A stretch of DNA of 64,000 nt from Exercitatus varius (GCF_029577735.1 NZ_JARQTO010000009.1:124001-188000); one strand, 5' to 3'. Numbered from the stretch's first letter, positions 41,483 through 50,725 are shown. Numbers and translations are program-made. Notes: generated from the sequence alone by a model not told the origin.

Positions 41483-43519
41483 ATGCTTCATCTTCAACCC
41501 GCCGATTTACGTTTCAATGCGGACGGCACGCCGATATCCTACCGTTTTGACGACATTTATTTCTCCACCCAGGACGGCGCGGCGGAAAGCCGTTATGTGT
41601 TTCAGCAGGGCAATGCGTTGTGGGAACGCTGGCTGATCTGTCAGGATACGCATTTTGTGATTGCGGAAACGGGATTCGGAACCGGATTGAATTTCTTCGC
41701 CGTCACGCTTCTGTTTCGTCAGTTCCGTCAACAAAATCCGCAATCGCCGTTGTCACGATTGTACTTTATTTCCTTCGAAAAATACCCGGTTTCCGCCGAA
41801 CAGTTATCGATAATCTATCGACCGCTTCCTGAATTTTCCGCGCTGGCGGAACAATTACAAAAATGCTGGCAAATCAACGGCCTGCCGATTGAAGGCTGTT
41901 ATCGCTATCATTTTGGCGAAACGACGCTGGATCTCTGGTTCGGCGACATCAATACGCAATTACCGCAGCTGGGCGATTATATGCAAAACCGCATTGACGC
42001 TTGGTTTTTAGACGGCTTCGCGCCAAGCAAAAATCCCGATATGTGGAACGAAACGGTTTACCATCAAATGTACCGTTACACCAAGCCGCAAGGCACTTTC
42101 GCCACTTTCACCGCCGCCGGCGCGGTCAAAAAAGGGCTGGAAGCCGCAGGATTTAGCGTCGAAAAACGCCCGGGATTCGGCAAGAAACGAGAATGTCTGC
42201 ACGGCAAAAAACTTGCGAAAAACGTACCGCACTTAACCGATCCTCAGGTTGATACGCCTTGGTATTTACCGCAACCCGCGAAATTTGACGGCATAGCGAA
42301 TGTGGGCATCGTGGGCGGCGGCATCGCCTCGCTGTTCGCCGCGCTGTCGTTACTCGAACGCGGTGCCAACGTGACGCTTTATTGCGAAGACGACGAATTG
42401 GCTCTCAATGCCTCCGGCAACAAACAAGGCGCCTTCTATCCGCAGCTCAGCGACGATGACGAACGCAATATTCGTTTTTACGTCCACGCCTTCGCTTACG
42501 GCCTGCAACGGCTGCAATGGGCCATTGAACGAGGCATTTCCTTTGAATATCAATTCTGCGGCGTGGCCTTATGCGGCTATGACGACAAAAGTGCGGTCAA
42601 ATTAGACAAAATTTCCGCTTATCGGTGGGATAAAAAACTGTATGTCGGCATGAATCGGGAAGAACTCAGCCAAACCGTCGGTTTACCGTTGCCCTGCGGC
42701 GGCGGATTTATCCCGAACGGTGCTTGGCTGGCGCCGCGGCAATTCGTTCAAAATGCCTTTGCCTTGTTGGAAACGATGGGCTTATCCGTGAAAACGGCGC
42801 AAAAAATCACCGCACTTTCGCCGATTCAAAAACACTGGACGCTGCAAAATGCGCAAGGTCAAACATTCCGGCATGACATCGTGGTATTGGCAAACGGCCA
42901 CCGCTTACACCGCTTCGAACAAACTGCGCATTTACCGCTTTATCCCGTACGGGGGCAAGTCAGTCAAATTGCTACCGGCGAAAATTTAATCAAACTGAAC
43001 AGCGTGATTTGTTATGACGGCTACATGACGCCGGCGGATCAGGCTAAAACCAGCCATTGCATCGGCGCCAGCCATGTACGGGACTGTGAAAACCGCGATT
43101 TCAGCATAACGGAACAGCAAGAAAATCAAATGAAAATTCAGCACAATCTCGCTATGGACTGGACGCGGGAAGTGGATACCTCGGACAATCGCGCGCGAAT
43201 CGGCGTGCGTTGCGCGGTGCGGGATCGCATTCCGATGATGGGCAACGTGCCGGATTTCGAGCGCCAGGCGGAAGAATACCGCAATCTGTTCAATTTGCGC
43301 CGCCGCAAACAACCGATTCCCGCAGCGGCAAATTTCGAGAACCTGTATTTAGTCGGCGCGTTGGGATCGCGCGGATTAACCTCCGCGCCGATTTTAGGCG
43401 AATGCGTGGCATCGTTGATTTACGGCGAACCGCTGCCTTTAAGCGAAGATATTATTCACGCTCTCAGCCCGAATCGCAGCTGGATGCGCAAACTGTTAAA
43501 AGGCACGCCGGCGAAATAA
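41483..43519 (+). CDS. mnmC: Bifunctional tRNA mnm5(s2)U34 biosynthesis protein MnmC
   Basis: 678 residues. The N-terminal domain (about 1-245) is a SAM-dependent methyltransferase (ETGFGTGLNFFAVTLLFR, and DAWFLDGFAPSKNPDMW). The C-terminal domain (about 265-678) is an FAD-dependent oxidoreductase with GIVGGGIASLFAALSLLERG near its start. It removes carboxymethyl from cmnm5U34 and methylates nm5U34 in the wobble position of several tRNAs. Start preceded by AAAGGA. Several USS copies lie within the gene. Confidence 0.95.
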   Translation: MLHLQPADLRFNADGTPISYRFDDIYFSTQDGAAESRYVFQQGNALWERWLICQDTHFVIAETGFGTGLNFFAVTLLFRQFRQQNPQSPLSRLYFISFEKYPVSAEQLSIIYRPLPEFSALAEQLQKCWQINGLPIEGCYRYHFGETTLDLWFGDINTQLPQLGDYMQNRIDAWFLDGFAPSKNPDMWNETVYHQMYRYTKPQGTFATFTAAGAVKKGLEAAGFSVEKRPGFGKKRECLHGKKLAKNVPHLTDPQVDTPWYLPQPAKFDGIANVGIVGGGIASLFAALSLLERGANVTLYCEDDELALNASGNKQGAFYPQLSDDDERNIRFYVHAFAYGLQRLQWAIERGISFEYQFCGVALCGYDDKSAVKLDKISAYRWDKKLYVGMNREELSQTVGLPLPCGGGFIPNGAWLAPRQFVQNAFALLETMGLSVKTAQKITALSPIQKHWTLQNAQGQTFRHDIVVLANGHRLHRFEQTAHLPLYPVRGQVSQIATGENLIKLNSVICYDGYMTPADQAKTSHCIGASHVRDCENRDFSITEQQENQMKIQHNLAMDWTREVDTSDNRARIGVRCAVRDRIPMMGNVPDFERQAEEYRNLFNLRRRKQPIPAAANFENLYLVGALGSRGLTSAPILGECVASLIYGEPLPLSEDIIHALSPNRSWMRKLLKGTPAK

Positions 43520-43561
43520 AAAGTGCGGGAAAAAAATCCTTCGTTTTTTGCCCGCACTTTT
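43519..43561. terminator. Terminator with GGG-variant USS arms, mnmC/grpE
   Basis: AAAAGTGCGGG (43519-43529) pairs with CCCGCACTTTT (43551-43561); flanking A7 and T6 runs extend the stem, with one unpaired G. It lies between convergent mnmC and grpE. Confidence 0.83.
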
Positions 43562-43586
43562 ACCGAATTTTGTCGGCACAGATAAA

Positions 43587-44186
43587 TTATGCCGCAACCA
43601 TCACCATCGCCGGACGAATGACTCGGTTGTTTAATAAATAACCTTTCTGCAAAACGGCGGTAATTTGATTGGTTTCAAATCCTTCCGCCGGCTGCATGGA
43701 AATAGCCTGATGCAATTCCGGGTTGAAGGTATCGCCCACTAAACCTACCGGTTCAATGCCGAAGCGCGCCACCGTGGCAAGCAACTCTTTCAGGGTTAAT
43801 TCCACGCCGTCAAATAAGCCTTTCACACTTTCGTCTTCTTTGTTCGCCGGCGTTGCCAGGGCGCGTTCAAGATTATCGATAGTATTTAAAATGTCTTTGG
43901 CAAATTTTTCCAAGGCGAATTTGTGCGCTTTTTCCACGTCCTGTTCCGCACGACGACGCATGTTGTCCACTTCCGCCCGGGCGCGTAATAAAGCGTCCTG
44001 CTCTTTTTTCGCGGCGTCCGCCAGTTGTTCTTCCAATTCCTGTACCCGCGCAATGGCTTCCTCTAACGGATCCGTAGCGTTTTGTTCGGTTTGCGCTTCC
44101 GTTTCGGTTAAATCTTCGGTATTCGGCGCGGCATTTTCTGTTACATTTTCAATCGGTTGTTCTTGTTTTTGCTCTTGTTCTGACAT
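43587..44186 (-). CDS. grpE: GrpE nucleotide-exchange factor
   Basis: 199 residues. A Glu/Gln/Thr-rich acidic N-terminus (1-45) precedes the long GrpE coiled coil (about 45-110; RARAEVDNMRRRAEQDVEKA). The C-terminal beta wing follows (about 135-199; FNPELHQAISMQPAEGFETN), ending LNNRVIRPAMVMVAA. It releases ADP from DnaK. It is divergent from nadK. No convincing sigma32 promoter could be read upstream. Confidence 0.96.
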   Translation of the reverse strand: MSEQEQKQEQPIENVTENAAPNTEDLTETEAQTEQNATDPLEEAIARVQELEEQLADAAKKEQDALLRARAEVDNMRRRAEQDVEKAHKFALEKFAKDILNTIDNLERALATPANKEDESVKGLFDGVELTLKELLATVARFGIEPVGLVGDTFNPELHQAISMQPAEGFETNQITAVLQKGYLLNNRVIRPAMVMVAA

Positions 44187-44311
44187 GTTTTACTCCATTC
44201 AATAGCGAAAAGTGCGGTCATTCTAACAAAGGATTTCGGGAATGTTAATCTTTGCGCGTTTGTCGTTTCGATGTAATATAAGGGCTAATCCCGATTATTC
44301 AAGAGAAATCT

Positions 44312-45223
44312 ATGAAAACGCAAAAAAAGCCCGTCAATACATTGCACGCTTCCTTTAAAACCATCGGTTTGGTGGGACGCCCGCGTAATGACGTCACCCT
44401 GCAAATGCACCGCAATATTTTCCAATGGCTGCGCGAACGCGGATATGAAGTTTTGGTGGAAGACAGCGTGGGCGAAGCGTTAAAGTTATCGGCAAATCAT
44501 ATCGCCTCGCTGGAACAAATCGGTCGTCAGGCCCAGCTTGCCATTGTCATCGGCGGAGACGGCAATATGCTGGGGCGCGCCCGCGTGTTGTCCAAATACG
44601 ATATTGTCATGATCGGCATCAACCGCGGTCATCTCGGGTTTCTGACCGATATTGACCCGAAAAACGCCTATTCTCAGCTGCAGGCTTGTCTGAACGGTGA
44701 ATTTTTTGTGGAAGAACGTTTCCAGCTTGATGTCAATATCGTGCGTAACGGCGAAATCATTGCCGGCGGTAATGCGATTAACGAAGCGGTTATCCATCCG
44801 GCAAAAGTCGCGCATATGATTGATTTCCATGTGCACATTGACGATAAATTTGCTTTCTCACAACGTTCCGACGGTTTAATTATCGCCACGCCGACAGGTT
44901 CCACCGCTTATTCGCTTTCCGCCGGCGGGCCGATTTTAACCCCGCAACTAAATGCTATCGCGCTGGTTTCCATGTTCCCGCACACCTTGTCTTCCCGCCC
45001 GTTAGTTATCGACGGCAACAGTAAAATTTCCCTGAGTTTCGCCGAATACAATACACCGCAGCTGGAAGTTAACTGCGACAGCCAACTCGCTTTAAATTTT
45101 ACCAGTGATGATATTGTGACCGTAAAAAAAGCGCCTCATCCTTTACGCCTGCTTCATCTGCAAAATTATAATTATTACAATGTGTTAAGCTCAAAATTAG
45201 GCTGGTTAAAAAAATTATTCTAA
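44312..45223 (+). CDS. nadK: NAD kinase
   Basis: 303 residues. The diagnostic GGDGNMLGRAR (about 74-84) and the glycine-rich ATPTGSTAYSLSAGGPI (about 194-210) are intact, with the NE motif in GGNAINEAVIH. It phosphorylates NAD+ to NADP+ using ATP. It is divergent from grpE and 79 bp upstream of recN, the same order as grpE/nadK/recN in E. coli. Confidence 0.96.
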   Translation: MKTQKKPVNTLHASFKTIGLVGRPRNDVTLQMHRNIFQWLRERGYEVLVEDSVGEALKLSANHIASLEQIGRQAQLAIVIGGDGNMLGRARVLSKYDIVMIGINRGHLGFLTDIDPKNAYSQLQACLNGEFFVEERFQLDVNIVRNGEIIAGGNAINEAVIHPAKVAHMIDFHVHIDDKFAFSQRSDGLIIATPTGSTAYSLSAGGPILTPQLNAIALVSMFPHTLSSRPLVIDGNSKISLSFAEYNTPQLEVNCDSQLALNFTSDDIVTVKKAPHPLRLLHLQNYNYYNVLSSKLGWLKKLF

Positions 45224-45244
45224 ATTTACTGTAAAAAAACACTT

Positions 45245-45264
45245 TACTGTATATTTATTTAATA
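45245..45264 (+). promoter_or_regulatory. Degenerate LexA box at the recN promoter
   Basis: TACTGTATATTTATTTAATA matches the E. coli LexA consensus TACTGTATATATATACAGTA at 16 of 20 positions, with a perfect left half and TAA instead of CAG on the right. It overlaps a promoter candidate TTTACT (45243-45248), 16 bp, TAAAAT (45265-45270). recN is a classical SOS gene, which raises the likelihood. Confidence 0.5.
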
Positions 45265-45302
45265 TAAAATCACATCCATACAGTTAGAGGGGATTTTTAC
45301 AG

Positions 45303-46979
45303 ATGCTTACACAACTCACTATCAATAATTTTGCGATCGTTCGCCATTTAGACATTGAACTGGCAAAAGGCTTGTCCGTGATTACCGGCGAAACCGGCGC
45401 GGGGAAATCCATTGCTATCGACGCGTTGGGTTTATGTTTGGGTCAACGAGCGGACGCTTCCATGCTACGCAACGGGCAAGAACGGGCGGAAGTCTGTGCA
45501 ACTTTTCGCATTGAGCCTCGTAGCCCTGCCGCGCTTTGGTTGAAAACGCAGGAATTGGAAGATCAGGATAATCCGACAAGCTGTATTTTGCGCCGTATTA
45601 TCAGCAATGAAGGGCATTCAAAGGCTTTTATTAACGGCACGCCGGTTTCCGCCGCCGCATTGAAAGAATTAGCCCAATACCTGATCCAGATTAACAGTCA
45701 GCACGCCTCTCAATTACTCCTGAAAGCCGATCATCAACTGCAACTGCTGGACAATTTCTGCGCTCATCAGGATTTATTAGCACAAATGCGCAAAGATTAT
45801 CAACACTGGAAAGCGTTACAGCATCAACTCGACGTCTTCAAACAAAAAGTTGCCGAAAACGAAGCAAAAAAACAACTATTGCAATATCAGGTAAACGAAC
45901 TGGATGAGTTTAATCTGCAGGATAACGAATATTTGGAATTGGAAGAGGATCACAAACGCCTCTCAAACAGCGAAGAATTAACTTCTTTAACGCAATCGGT
46001 TTTACAAATACTCAGCGAAAATGAAACGGTCAGCGCAGACGGTTTGCTCTATCGCGCCCTTCAGCAGCTAGACGAATTAGTCGAACTGGACGGGCAATAT
46101 AGCGGCGTACAAAGCATGTTGAACGAAGCCCTGATTCAGGTGCAGGAAGCAGTGAATGAGATGCAGACTCTGGCTTCCGCTATCGAACAGGATCCCCATT
46201 CGCTTGAAGAAATTGAGAACCGAATGAGCCAAGCCATTCATTTAGCCCGGAAACATCGCGTGCAGCCGGAAAATCTCGTAGAATTTCACCGCACTTTGAA
46301 GAGCGAATTAATGCAGTTGGTGGATTTTTCCGGAGGCGAAGACGAATTACTGGCGCAAGAAAAAGCGGCGTTTGATAAAATGCAGACAACCGCAGCGGCA
46401 CTTCACCGCAGTCGCCAAACCGGTGCCGATAAATTAGCCCAAAGCGTTACAAAATCCATTAAGCAATTAGCTATGGAAAACGCACAATTTTTTATCGAAC
46501 TTAAAACGGATTTCAACAAAGTGAATGCAAACGGTGCCGACAGCGTTATTTTTAATCTGCAAAGTAATCCGGGACAAAATGCTCAACCGCTGGCAAAAAC
46601 CGCATCAGGCGGCGAATTATCGCGTATCGCTCTGACGTTACAGGTTTTAACCTCCGATAAGAGCGCAATTCCAACCTTAATTTTCGATGAAATTGATGTA
46701 GGTATCAGCGGCGCCACCGCCAGTGTGGTCGGCAAATTATTACGCCGTTTAGGACAAAAATGTCAGGTACTGTGTGTCACGCATCTCCCGCAAGTTGCCT
46801 GCCAGGGCAATCAACACTTTTCCGTTGAGAAACTCACCATTGACGGAAAAACGGAAACAAATATGACCGCACTTTCCCCGCAACAACGAGTAAAAGCGTT
46901 GGCAAAACTATTAGGCGGCACAAAGATAACCGATAACGCCTTAGCCAATGCTCAGGAATTATTAAATTTAGCCGGTTAA
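45303..46979 (+). CDS. recN: DNA repair ATPase RecN
   Basis: 558 residues, SMC-like. The Walker A motif GETGAGKSIAIDALGLCLGQ (about 30-49) is followed by a long coiled coil (about 150-370). The C-terminal half-site has TASGGELSRIALTLQVL (signature, about 434-450) and LIFDEIDVGISGATASVVG (Walker B). RecN joins DNA ends and sister chromatids during double-strand break repair. A LexA-like element sits at the promoter. The start ATG follows AGAGGGG. Confidence 0.95.
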   Translation: MLTQLTINNFAIVRHLDIELAKGLSVITGETGAGKSIAIDALGLCLGQRADASMLRNGQERAEVCATFRIEPRSPAALWLKTQELEDQDNPTSCILRRIISNEGHSKAFINGTPVSAAALKELAQYLIQINSQHASQLLLKADHQLQLLDNFCAHQDLLAQMRKDYQHWKALQHQLDVFKQKVAENEAKKQLLQYQVNELDEFNLQDNEYLELEEDHKRLSNSEELTSLTQSVLQILSENETVSADGLLYRALQQLDELVELDGQYSGVQSMLNEALIQVQEAVNEMQTLASAIEQDPHSLEEIENRMSQAIHLARKHRVQPENLVEFHRTLKSELMQLVDFSGGEDELLAQEKAAFDKMQTTAAALHRSRQTGADKLAQSVTKSIKQLAMENAQFFIELKTDFNKVNANGADSVIFNLQSNPGQNAQPLAKTASGGELSRIALTLQVLTSDKSAIPTLIFDEIDVGISGATASVVGKLLRRLGQKCQVLCVTHLPQVACQGNQHFSVEKLTIDGKTETNMTALSPQQRVKALAKLLGGTKITDNALANAQELLNLAG

Positions 46980-46999
46980 CGCTTCGGGTTTATTATTTG

Positions 47000-47024
47000 G
47001 GAGGATGTTTTTTCATCCTCCTTT
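47000..47024 (+). terminator. recN terminator candidate
   Basis: GGAGGATG (47000-47007) pairs with CATCCTCC (47014-47021) around T6, followed by only TTTG. Termination may be partial. Confidence 0.6.
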
Positions 47025-47163
47025 GCTAATTCGTTTTTCCGAATACTCAGAACAGTTCATAGACAATCAAGAATAGCTTTCAAAATGAATAACCTTAGTG
47101 ATTTCACCATAAAATGAGTATAATCTTATCAATTTTGTAACAACTCTATGTTTAAGGACAGCA

Positions 47164-47931
47164 ATGCCAATTAACTTTACCCAACTTTTTCGCGACAGTT
47201 GGAATTTTATGCGGAACCAACGTCAGTTCGTCATAAAATTCATGCTGATATTTCTGGTCGTTTCCGCCGGAATGAGCGCTCTTGCTTCGATACTGCAATC
47301 TTCGGTAACCAACCCGGCTCAGATGGATCAAACCCAATTGGCTCAATCCATGATTGAACAGTCACAGCAACCGTCCAAACAACTGTTTTTCTTACTGAAT
47401 CAGGGCGTGACGCTTTTCATTTCCAGTTGGGCGCTAACGGTGATTCACTCAATCAGCCGGCAACGCGGTATGAATCTTATAGTCTCGGCCGCTTTCACGG
47501 CCCGTCGTTTTATTGGCGTTGCGTTGCTGAGCATCTTGAGCGTATTGCCGTTATTCATCGGATTATGGTTCGCATTCGGCGACATGAGCAACAACCAAGC
47601 ACCGTCAATTCTGTCTTTAGTTTTGATGATTGCCGGTCTTATTCTGTTTATTCGTCTCTGTTTAGGGCCGGTGGAATATCTGATTCAACCGGTTTCCATG
47701 CAAAGTGCGGTCAAAAATATTTTAGTTTTTGGTACGAAACGGACGGGCACGCTGTTTTTCTATTGTTTAATCGTGAACTTTTTCCTGCCGCTTATCGGGT
47801 TGCAGCTCTCCGCGATGGCAATTAATATGCTGTTTAGTGTGATCGTACTGGCGGCTATTGCCTTAGTCAGCCTGTTTTCATTGATTTTCACTTATCGTTT
47901 TTATTCTATTTTCAGCAACCAGGCGACGTAA
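47164..47931 (+). CDS. yciC: YciC / UPF0259 membrane protein
   Basis: 255 residues, six predicted helices. The start MPINFTQLFRDSWNFMRNQR matches the YciC N-terminal pattern (RDxxNFxRNQ). The family function is unknown. yciC-yciB-yciA occur together in E. coli as here: yciB starts 1 nt after the yciC stop. A TATAAT at 47119-47124 with a weak -35 (TTAGTG) is a promoter candidate. AAGGA precedes the start. Confidence 0.87.
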   Translation: MPINFTQLFRDSWNFMRNQRQFVIKFMLIFLVVSAGMSALASILQSSVTNPAQMDQTQLAQSMIEQSQQPSKQLFFLLNQGVTLFISSWALTVIHSISRQRGMNLIVSAAFTARRFIGVALLSILSVLPLFIGLWFAFGDMSNNQAPSILSLVLMIAGLILFIRLCLGPVEYLIQPVSMQSAVKNILVFGTKRTGTLFFYCLIVNFFLPLIGLQLSAMAINMLFSVIVLAAIALVSLFSLIFTYRFYSIFSNQAT

Positions 47932-47932
47932 T

Positions 47933-48469
47933 ATGAAGCAATTACTCGAATTTATCCCGCTCGTCCTCTTTTTTGCGGTTTACAAATTATCCGGCATTCG
48001 CGATGCGGCGATAACCTTAGTTATCGCCACCGTCGTGCAGCTGATTATTCTTAAAATCAAATACGGTCAAATCGAAAAACAGCAAATCATTATGGGTATC
48101 GCCGTAGTCTTTTTCGGTTTATTAACGGCTTATTTCAATGAAGTCAAATACTTACAGTGGAAAGTAACCATTATATACGCGTTATTCGCCGCCATTCTAT
48201 TAATCGGACAATTTGTATTCAAAATCCCGTTAATCCGGAAATTACTCGGCAAAGAAATCGAATTACCCGATCCCGCCTGGCAAAAACTCAATTTAGGCTG
48301 GGCCGGATTTTTTGTGCTTTGTATGCTGACTAACATTTATATCAGCCAATATTATTCGGAAGAAATCTGGGTTGATTTCAAATCATTCGGCATTATCGGC
48401 ATGACCCTTATTGCAACACTGATTACAGGCGTATATATTTACCGTTACCTTCCAAAGGATAAGGACTAA
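47933..48469 (+). CDS. yciB: YciB, intracellular septation protein A family
   Basis: 178 residues, five membrane helices. MKQLLEFIPLVLFFAVYKLS and the mid-protein KPxxRKLLGKEIELPDPAWQ-like stretch (IPLIRKLLGKEIELPDPAWQ, about 96-115) are typical. YciB affects envelope integrity and septation and is reported to interact with cell elongation and division proteins in E. coli. It sits 1 nt from yciC and 2 nt from yciA, so the three are translated from one message. Confidence 0.93.
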   Translation: MKQLLEFIPLVLFFAVYKLSGIRDAAITLVIATVVQLIILKIKYGQIEKQQIIMGIAVVFFGLLTAYFNEVKYLQWKVTIIYALFAAILLIGQFVFKIPLIRKLLGKEIELPDPAWQKLNLGWAGFFVLCMLTNIYISQYYSEEIWVDFKSFGIIGMTLIATLITGVYIYRYLPKDKD

Positions 48470-48471
48470 TC

Positions 48472-48915
48472 ATGACAGAACACATTGTTTCCCGCCAACC
48501 CGAAGGTTCTCTGATTTTACGTACATTGGCGATGCCTTCCGATACCAATGCTAACGGCGATATTTTCGGCGGTTGGATTATGTCACAAATGGATATGGGC
48601 GGCGCGATTCTGGCAAAAGAAATCGCTAAAGGACGCGTGGTCACCGTTTGCGTCGATAAAATTACTTTTTTACGCCCGATTTCCGTGGGAGATGTGGTCT
48701 GTTGTTACGGTAAACTGGTTAAAGTCGGACGCACCTCCATGCAGGTCAAAGTAGAAGTCTGGATCAAACAGGTATACGCCGGCGTACGTGATCGCCATTG
48801 CGTAACCGAAGCCCTGTTCACCTATGTTGCAATAGACGAAAAAGGGAAACCGCGCGCCGTACCGCAAGAAAACAACCCGGAATTAGAGCAAGCGCTCGCA
48901 TTAATGAATGCCTGA
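48472..48915 (+). CDS. yciA: Acyl-CoA thioesterase YciA
   Basis: 147 residues, hotdog fold. MPSDTNANGDIFGGWIMSQM (about 23-42) carries the catalytic Asn/Asp segment of the YciA-type thioesterases, and RTSMQVKVEVWIKQ follows. The hexameric enzyme cleaves a broad range of acyl-CoAs. It is the third gene of yciC-yciB-yciA. Confidence 0.94.
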   Translation: MTEHIVSRQPEGSLILRTLAMPSDTNANGDIFGGWIMSQMDMGGAILAKEIAKGRVVTVCVDKITFLRPISVGDVVCCYGKLVKVGRTSMQVKVEVWIKQVYAGVRDRHCVTEALFTYVAIDEKGKPRAVPQENNPELEQALALMNA

Positions 48916-48940
48916 TTTTTAATAATAAAGGAGAAATGAA

Positions 48941-49225
48941 ATGGAATATTTTGTTATTTTTGCTCAAGACAGACCTAACACTTTGGAACAGCGTCTGGCG
49001 GTACGTCCGCAACATTTAGCGCGTCTGGAACAGTTGAAAGCCGAAGATCGCCTATTAACGGCGGGCCCGAATCCCAGCGCGGACGGCAACGGCATTACCG
49101 GTTCAACCGTGATCGCGAAATTTGCCACGTTAGAAGACGCGCAAGCCTGGGCGGCCCAAGATCCTTATGTGGGTGCGAAAGTTTACGGCGAAGTAATCGT
49201 CAAACCGTTTAAGCGCGTGTTCTAA
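48941..49225 (+). CDS. yciI: YciI family small enzyme-like protein
   Basis: 94 residues of the YciI/dimeric ferredoxin-like family. MEYFVIFAQDRPNTLEQRL has the conserved early aspartate, then RPQHLARLEQLKAEDRLLTA with the His, GPNPS, and AWAAQDPYVGAKVY. The His-Asp pair suggests an active site; YciI was proposed as a dehydrochlorinase or hydrolase-like fold but no physiological reaction is fixed. AAGGAG precedes the start. It follows yciA by 25 nt. Confidence 0.92.
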   Translation: MEYFVIFAQDRPNTLEQRLAVRPQHLARLEQLKAEDRLLTAGPNPSADGNGITGSTVIAKFATLEDAQAWAAQDPYVGAKVYGEVIVKPFKRVF

Positions 49226-49268
49226 CACATCAAGTTGATTTGAATATCAAAGAGATAATGTCTTATTT

Positions 49269-49288
49269 TTTATGATCTAAATCATAAA
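49269..49288 (+). promoter_or_regulatory. FNR/CRP-like palindrome upstream of arcA
   Basis: TTTATGATCTAAATCATAAA is a 20-bp inverted repeat with 8-bp arms. Its core ATGAT-CTAA-ATCAT differs from the FNR consensus TTGAT-N4-ATCAA only at the outer base of each arm. The centre is about 80 bp before the predicted start. The 12-bp TGATCTAAATCA core also lies before fumC. Confidence 0.6.
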
Positions 49289-49323
49289 AATTGCGGCTAA
49301 TTTCCAGATTTTGTATTTCTCAC

Positions 49324-49352
49324 TTGTTACAAGAATGTTACATGGGTAGAAT
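49324..49352 (+). promoter_or_regulatory. arcA promoter
   Basis: TTGTTA (49324-49329), 17 bp, TAGAAT (49347-49352), 53 bp before the arcA start codon. Confidence 0.75.
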
Positions 49353-49405
49353 CCACCTTCAGAAATACCCAATATTAGGGATAAAAATTTAAAAGGGAAA
49401 GAAAA

Positions 49406-50113
49406 ATGATAACGCCTAATATTCTTGTGGTCGAAGACGAAACTATCACGCGAAATACCTTAAAAAGTATTTTCGAAGCCGAAGGTTACAACGTTTTCGA
49501 AGCAACCGACGGTGCTCAAATGCACCGTGTCTTAGCCGAACACAGCATTCATTTGGTGGTGATGGACATCAATCTGCCGGGTAAAAACGGACTTATGCTC
49601 GCCAGAGAATTACGTGAAAATGCCGATATCGCTTTGATTTTCTTAACCGGACGCGATAACGAAGTAGATAAAATCCTCGGGTTGGAAATCGGTGCCGACG
49701 ACTATTTAACCAAGCCGTTTAATCCGCGCGAATTAACTATTCGGGCACGCAACTTACTGCAACGCACCATGAGCGAACATAAAAGTGCGGTGGAAAATAT
49801 TGAAATTTTCCGTTTTAACGGCTGGACTTTGGATTCCAACCAACACGCTTTAATCACTCCGGAAGGCGAAATCATTAAATTACCGCGCAGTGAATTCCGC
49901 GCAATGCTGCATTTCTGCGAAAACCCGGGCAAAATTCAATCCCGGGAAGAATTATTGCGCAAAATGACGGGGCGGGAATTGAAAGATAACGATCGCACGG
50001 TGGATGTCACCATCCGCCGCATTCGCAAACATTTTGAAAATCACGGCAATACGCCTGAAATTATTGCCACTATCCACGGCGAAGGTTACCGCTTCTGCGG
50101 CGAATTGGAATAA
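49406..50113 (+). CDS. arcA: Response regulator ArcA
   Basis: 235 residues. The receiver domain opens PNILVVEDETITRNTL and has the phospho-accepting Asp in VVMDINLPGKNGL (Asp54) and the Lys in YLTKPFN. The OmpR-type winged-helix domain (about 135-235) has LPRSEFRAMLHFCENPG and RTVDVTIRRIRKHFE. Under low oxygen, phosphorylated ArcA represses aerobic respiration and TCA genes and activates some fermentation genes. The sensor arcB is not in the window. Promoter and FNR-like box are upstream. Confidence 0.95.
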   Translation: MITPNILVVEDETITRNTLKSIFEAEGYNVFEATDGAQMHRVLAEHSIHLVVMDINLPGKNGLMLARELRENADIALIFLTGRDNEVDKILGLEIGADDYLTKPFNPRELTIRARNLLQRTMSEHKSAVENIEIFRFNGWTLDSNQHALITPEGEIIKLPRSEFRAMLHFCENPGKIQSREELLRKMTGRELKDNDRTVDVTIRRIRKHFENHGNTPEIIATIHGEGYRFCGELE

Positions 50114-50126
50114 ACTGTCGCATAAC

Positions 50127-50170
50127 AAAAGTGCGGGCAAAAAAACGAAAGAATTTTTGCCCGCACTTTT
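50127..50170. terminator. arcA terminator with GGGC-variant USS arms
   Basis: AAAAGTGCGGGCAAAAA (50127-50143) pairs perfectly with TTTTTGCCCGCACTTTT (50154-50170) around a 10-nt loop. It is the same variant as the terminator at 17385. Confidence 0.88.
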
Positions 50171-50242
50171 GCTTTCCGGCTAGAATTGTGTTCGTTCCGC
50201 TTATTCGGTACAATTCCGACAAAACAATTAATCAGCAAAATT

Positions 50243-50725
50243 ATGACGAAGAAAAAAAACAAAGCGGTCTCCAACACCATTGCATTAAACAAACGCGCTC
50301 GCCACGACTATTTTATTGAAGAAGAAATTGAAGCGGGACTTTCACTGCAAGGCTGGGAAGTGAAATCTATGCGTGCGGGTAAAGCCAACATCAGCGACAG
50401 TTACGTCATTTTCAATAACGGAGAAGCGTTCCTGTTCGGCGCCACCATCCAACCCCTTTCCGTCGCCTCTACCCATGTGGTTTGCGATCCGACACGCACC
50501 CGTAAATTGCTGCTCAACGAGCGAGAATTGGCCTCCTTATTCGGCAAAGCCAACCGGGACGGTTACACGATTGTAGCGCTTTCACTCTACTGGAAAAACG
50601 CTTGGGCGAAACTCAAAATCGGGTTAGCCAAAGGGAAAAAACAACATGATAAACGCGAAGATATTAAAGATCGCGAGTGGAAAGTTCAAAAAGATCGTAT
50701 CATGAAAAACGCCCATCGAGGTTAA
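50243..50725 (+). CDS. smpB: SsrA-binding protein SmpB
   Basis: 160 residues from MTKKKNKAVSNTIALNKRAR; a frame opening 19 codons upstream is rejected because homologues start here. Beta-barrel motifs include HDYFIEEEIEAGLSLQGWEV and KSMRAGKANISDSYV. The basic C-terminal tail begins at KGKKQHDKREDIKDREW. SmpB delivers tmRNA to stalled ribosomes. ssrA is not seen in the window. Confidence 0.95.
   Translation: MTKKKNKAVSNTIALNKRARHDYFIEEEIEAGLSLQGWEVKSMRAGKANISDSYVIFNNGEAFLFGATIQPLSVASTHVVCDPTRTRKLLLNERELASLFGKANRDGYTIVALSLYWKNAWAKLKIGLAKGKKQHDKREDIKDREWKVQKDRIMKNAHRG

Noticed and set aside
43723..44205. 160-codon Ser-rich frame opposite grpE
   Set aside because: The Ser/Ala/Cys-rich translation mirrors the Glu/Ala/Arg coiled coil of GrpE; no independent start signal.
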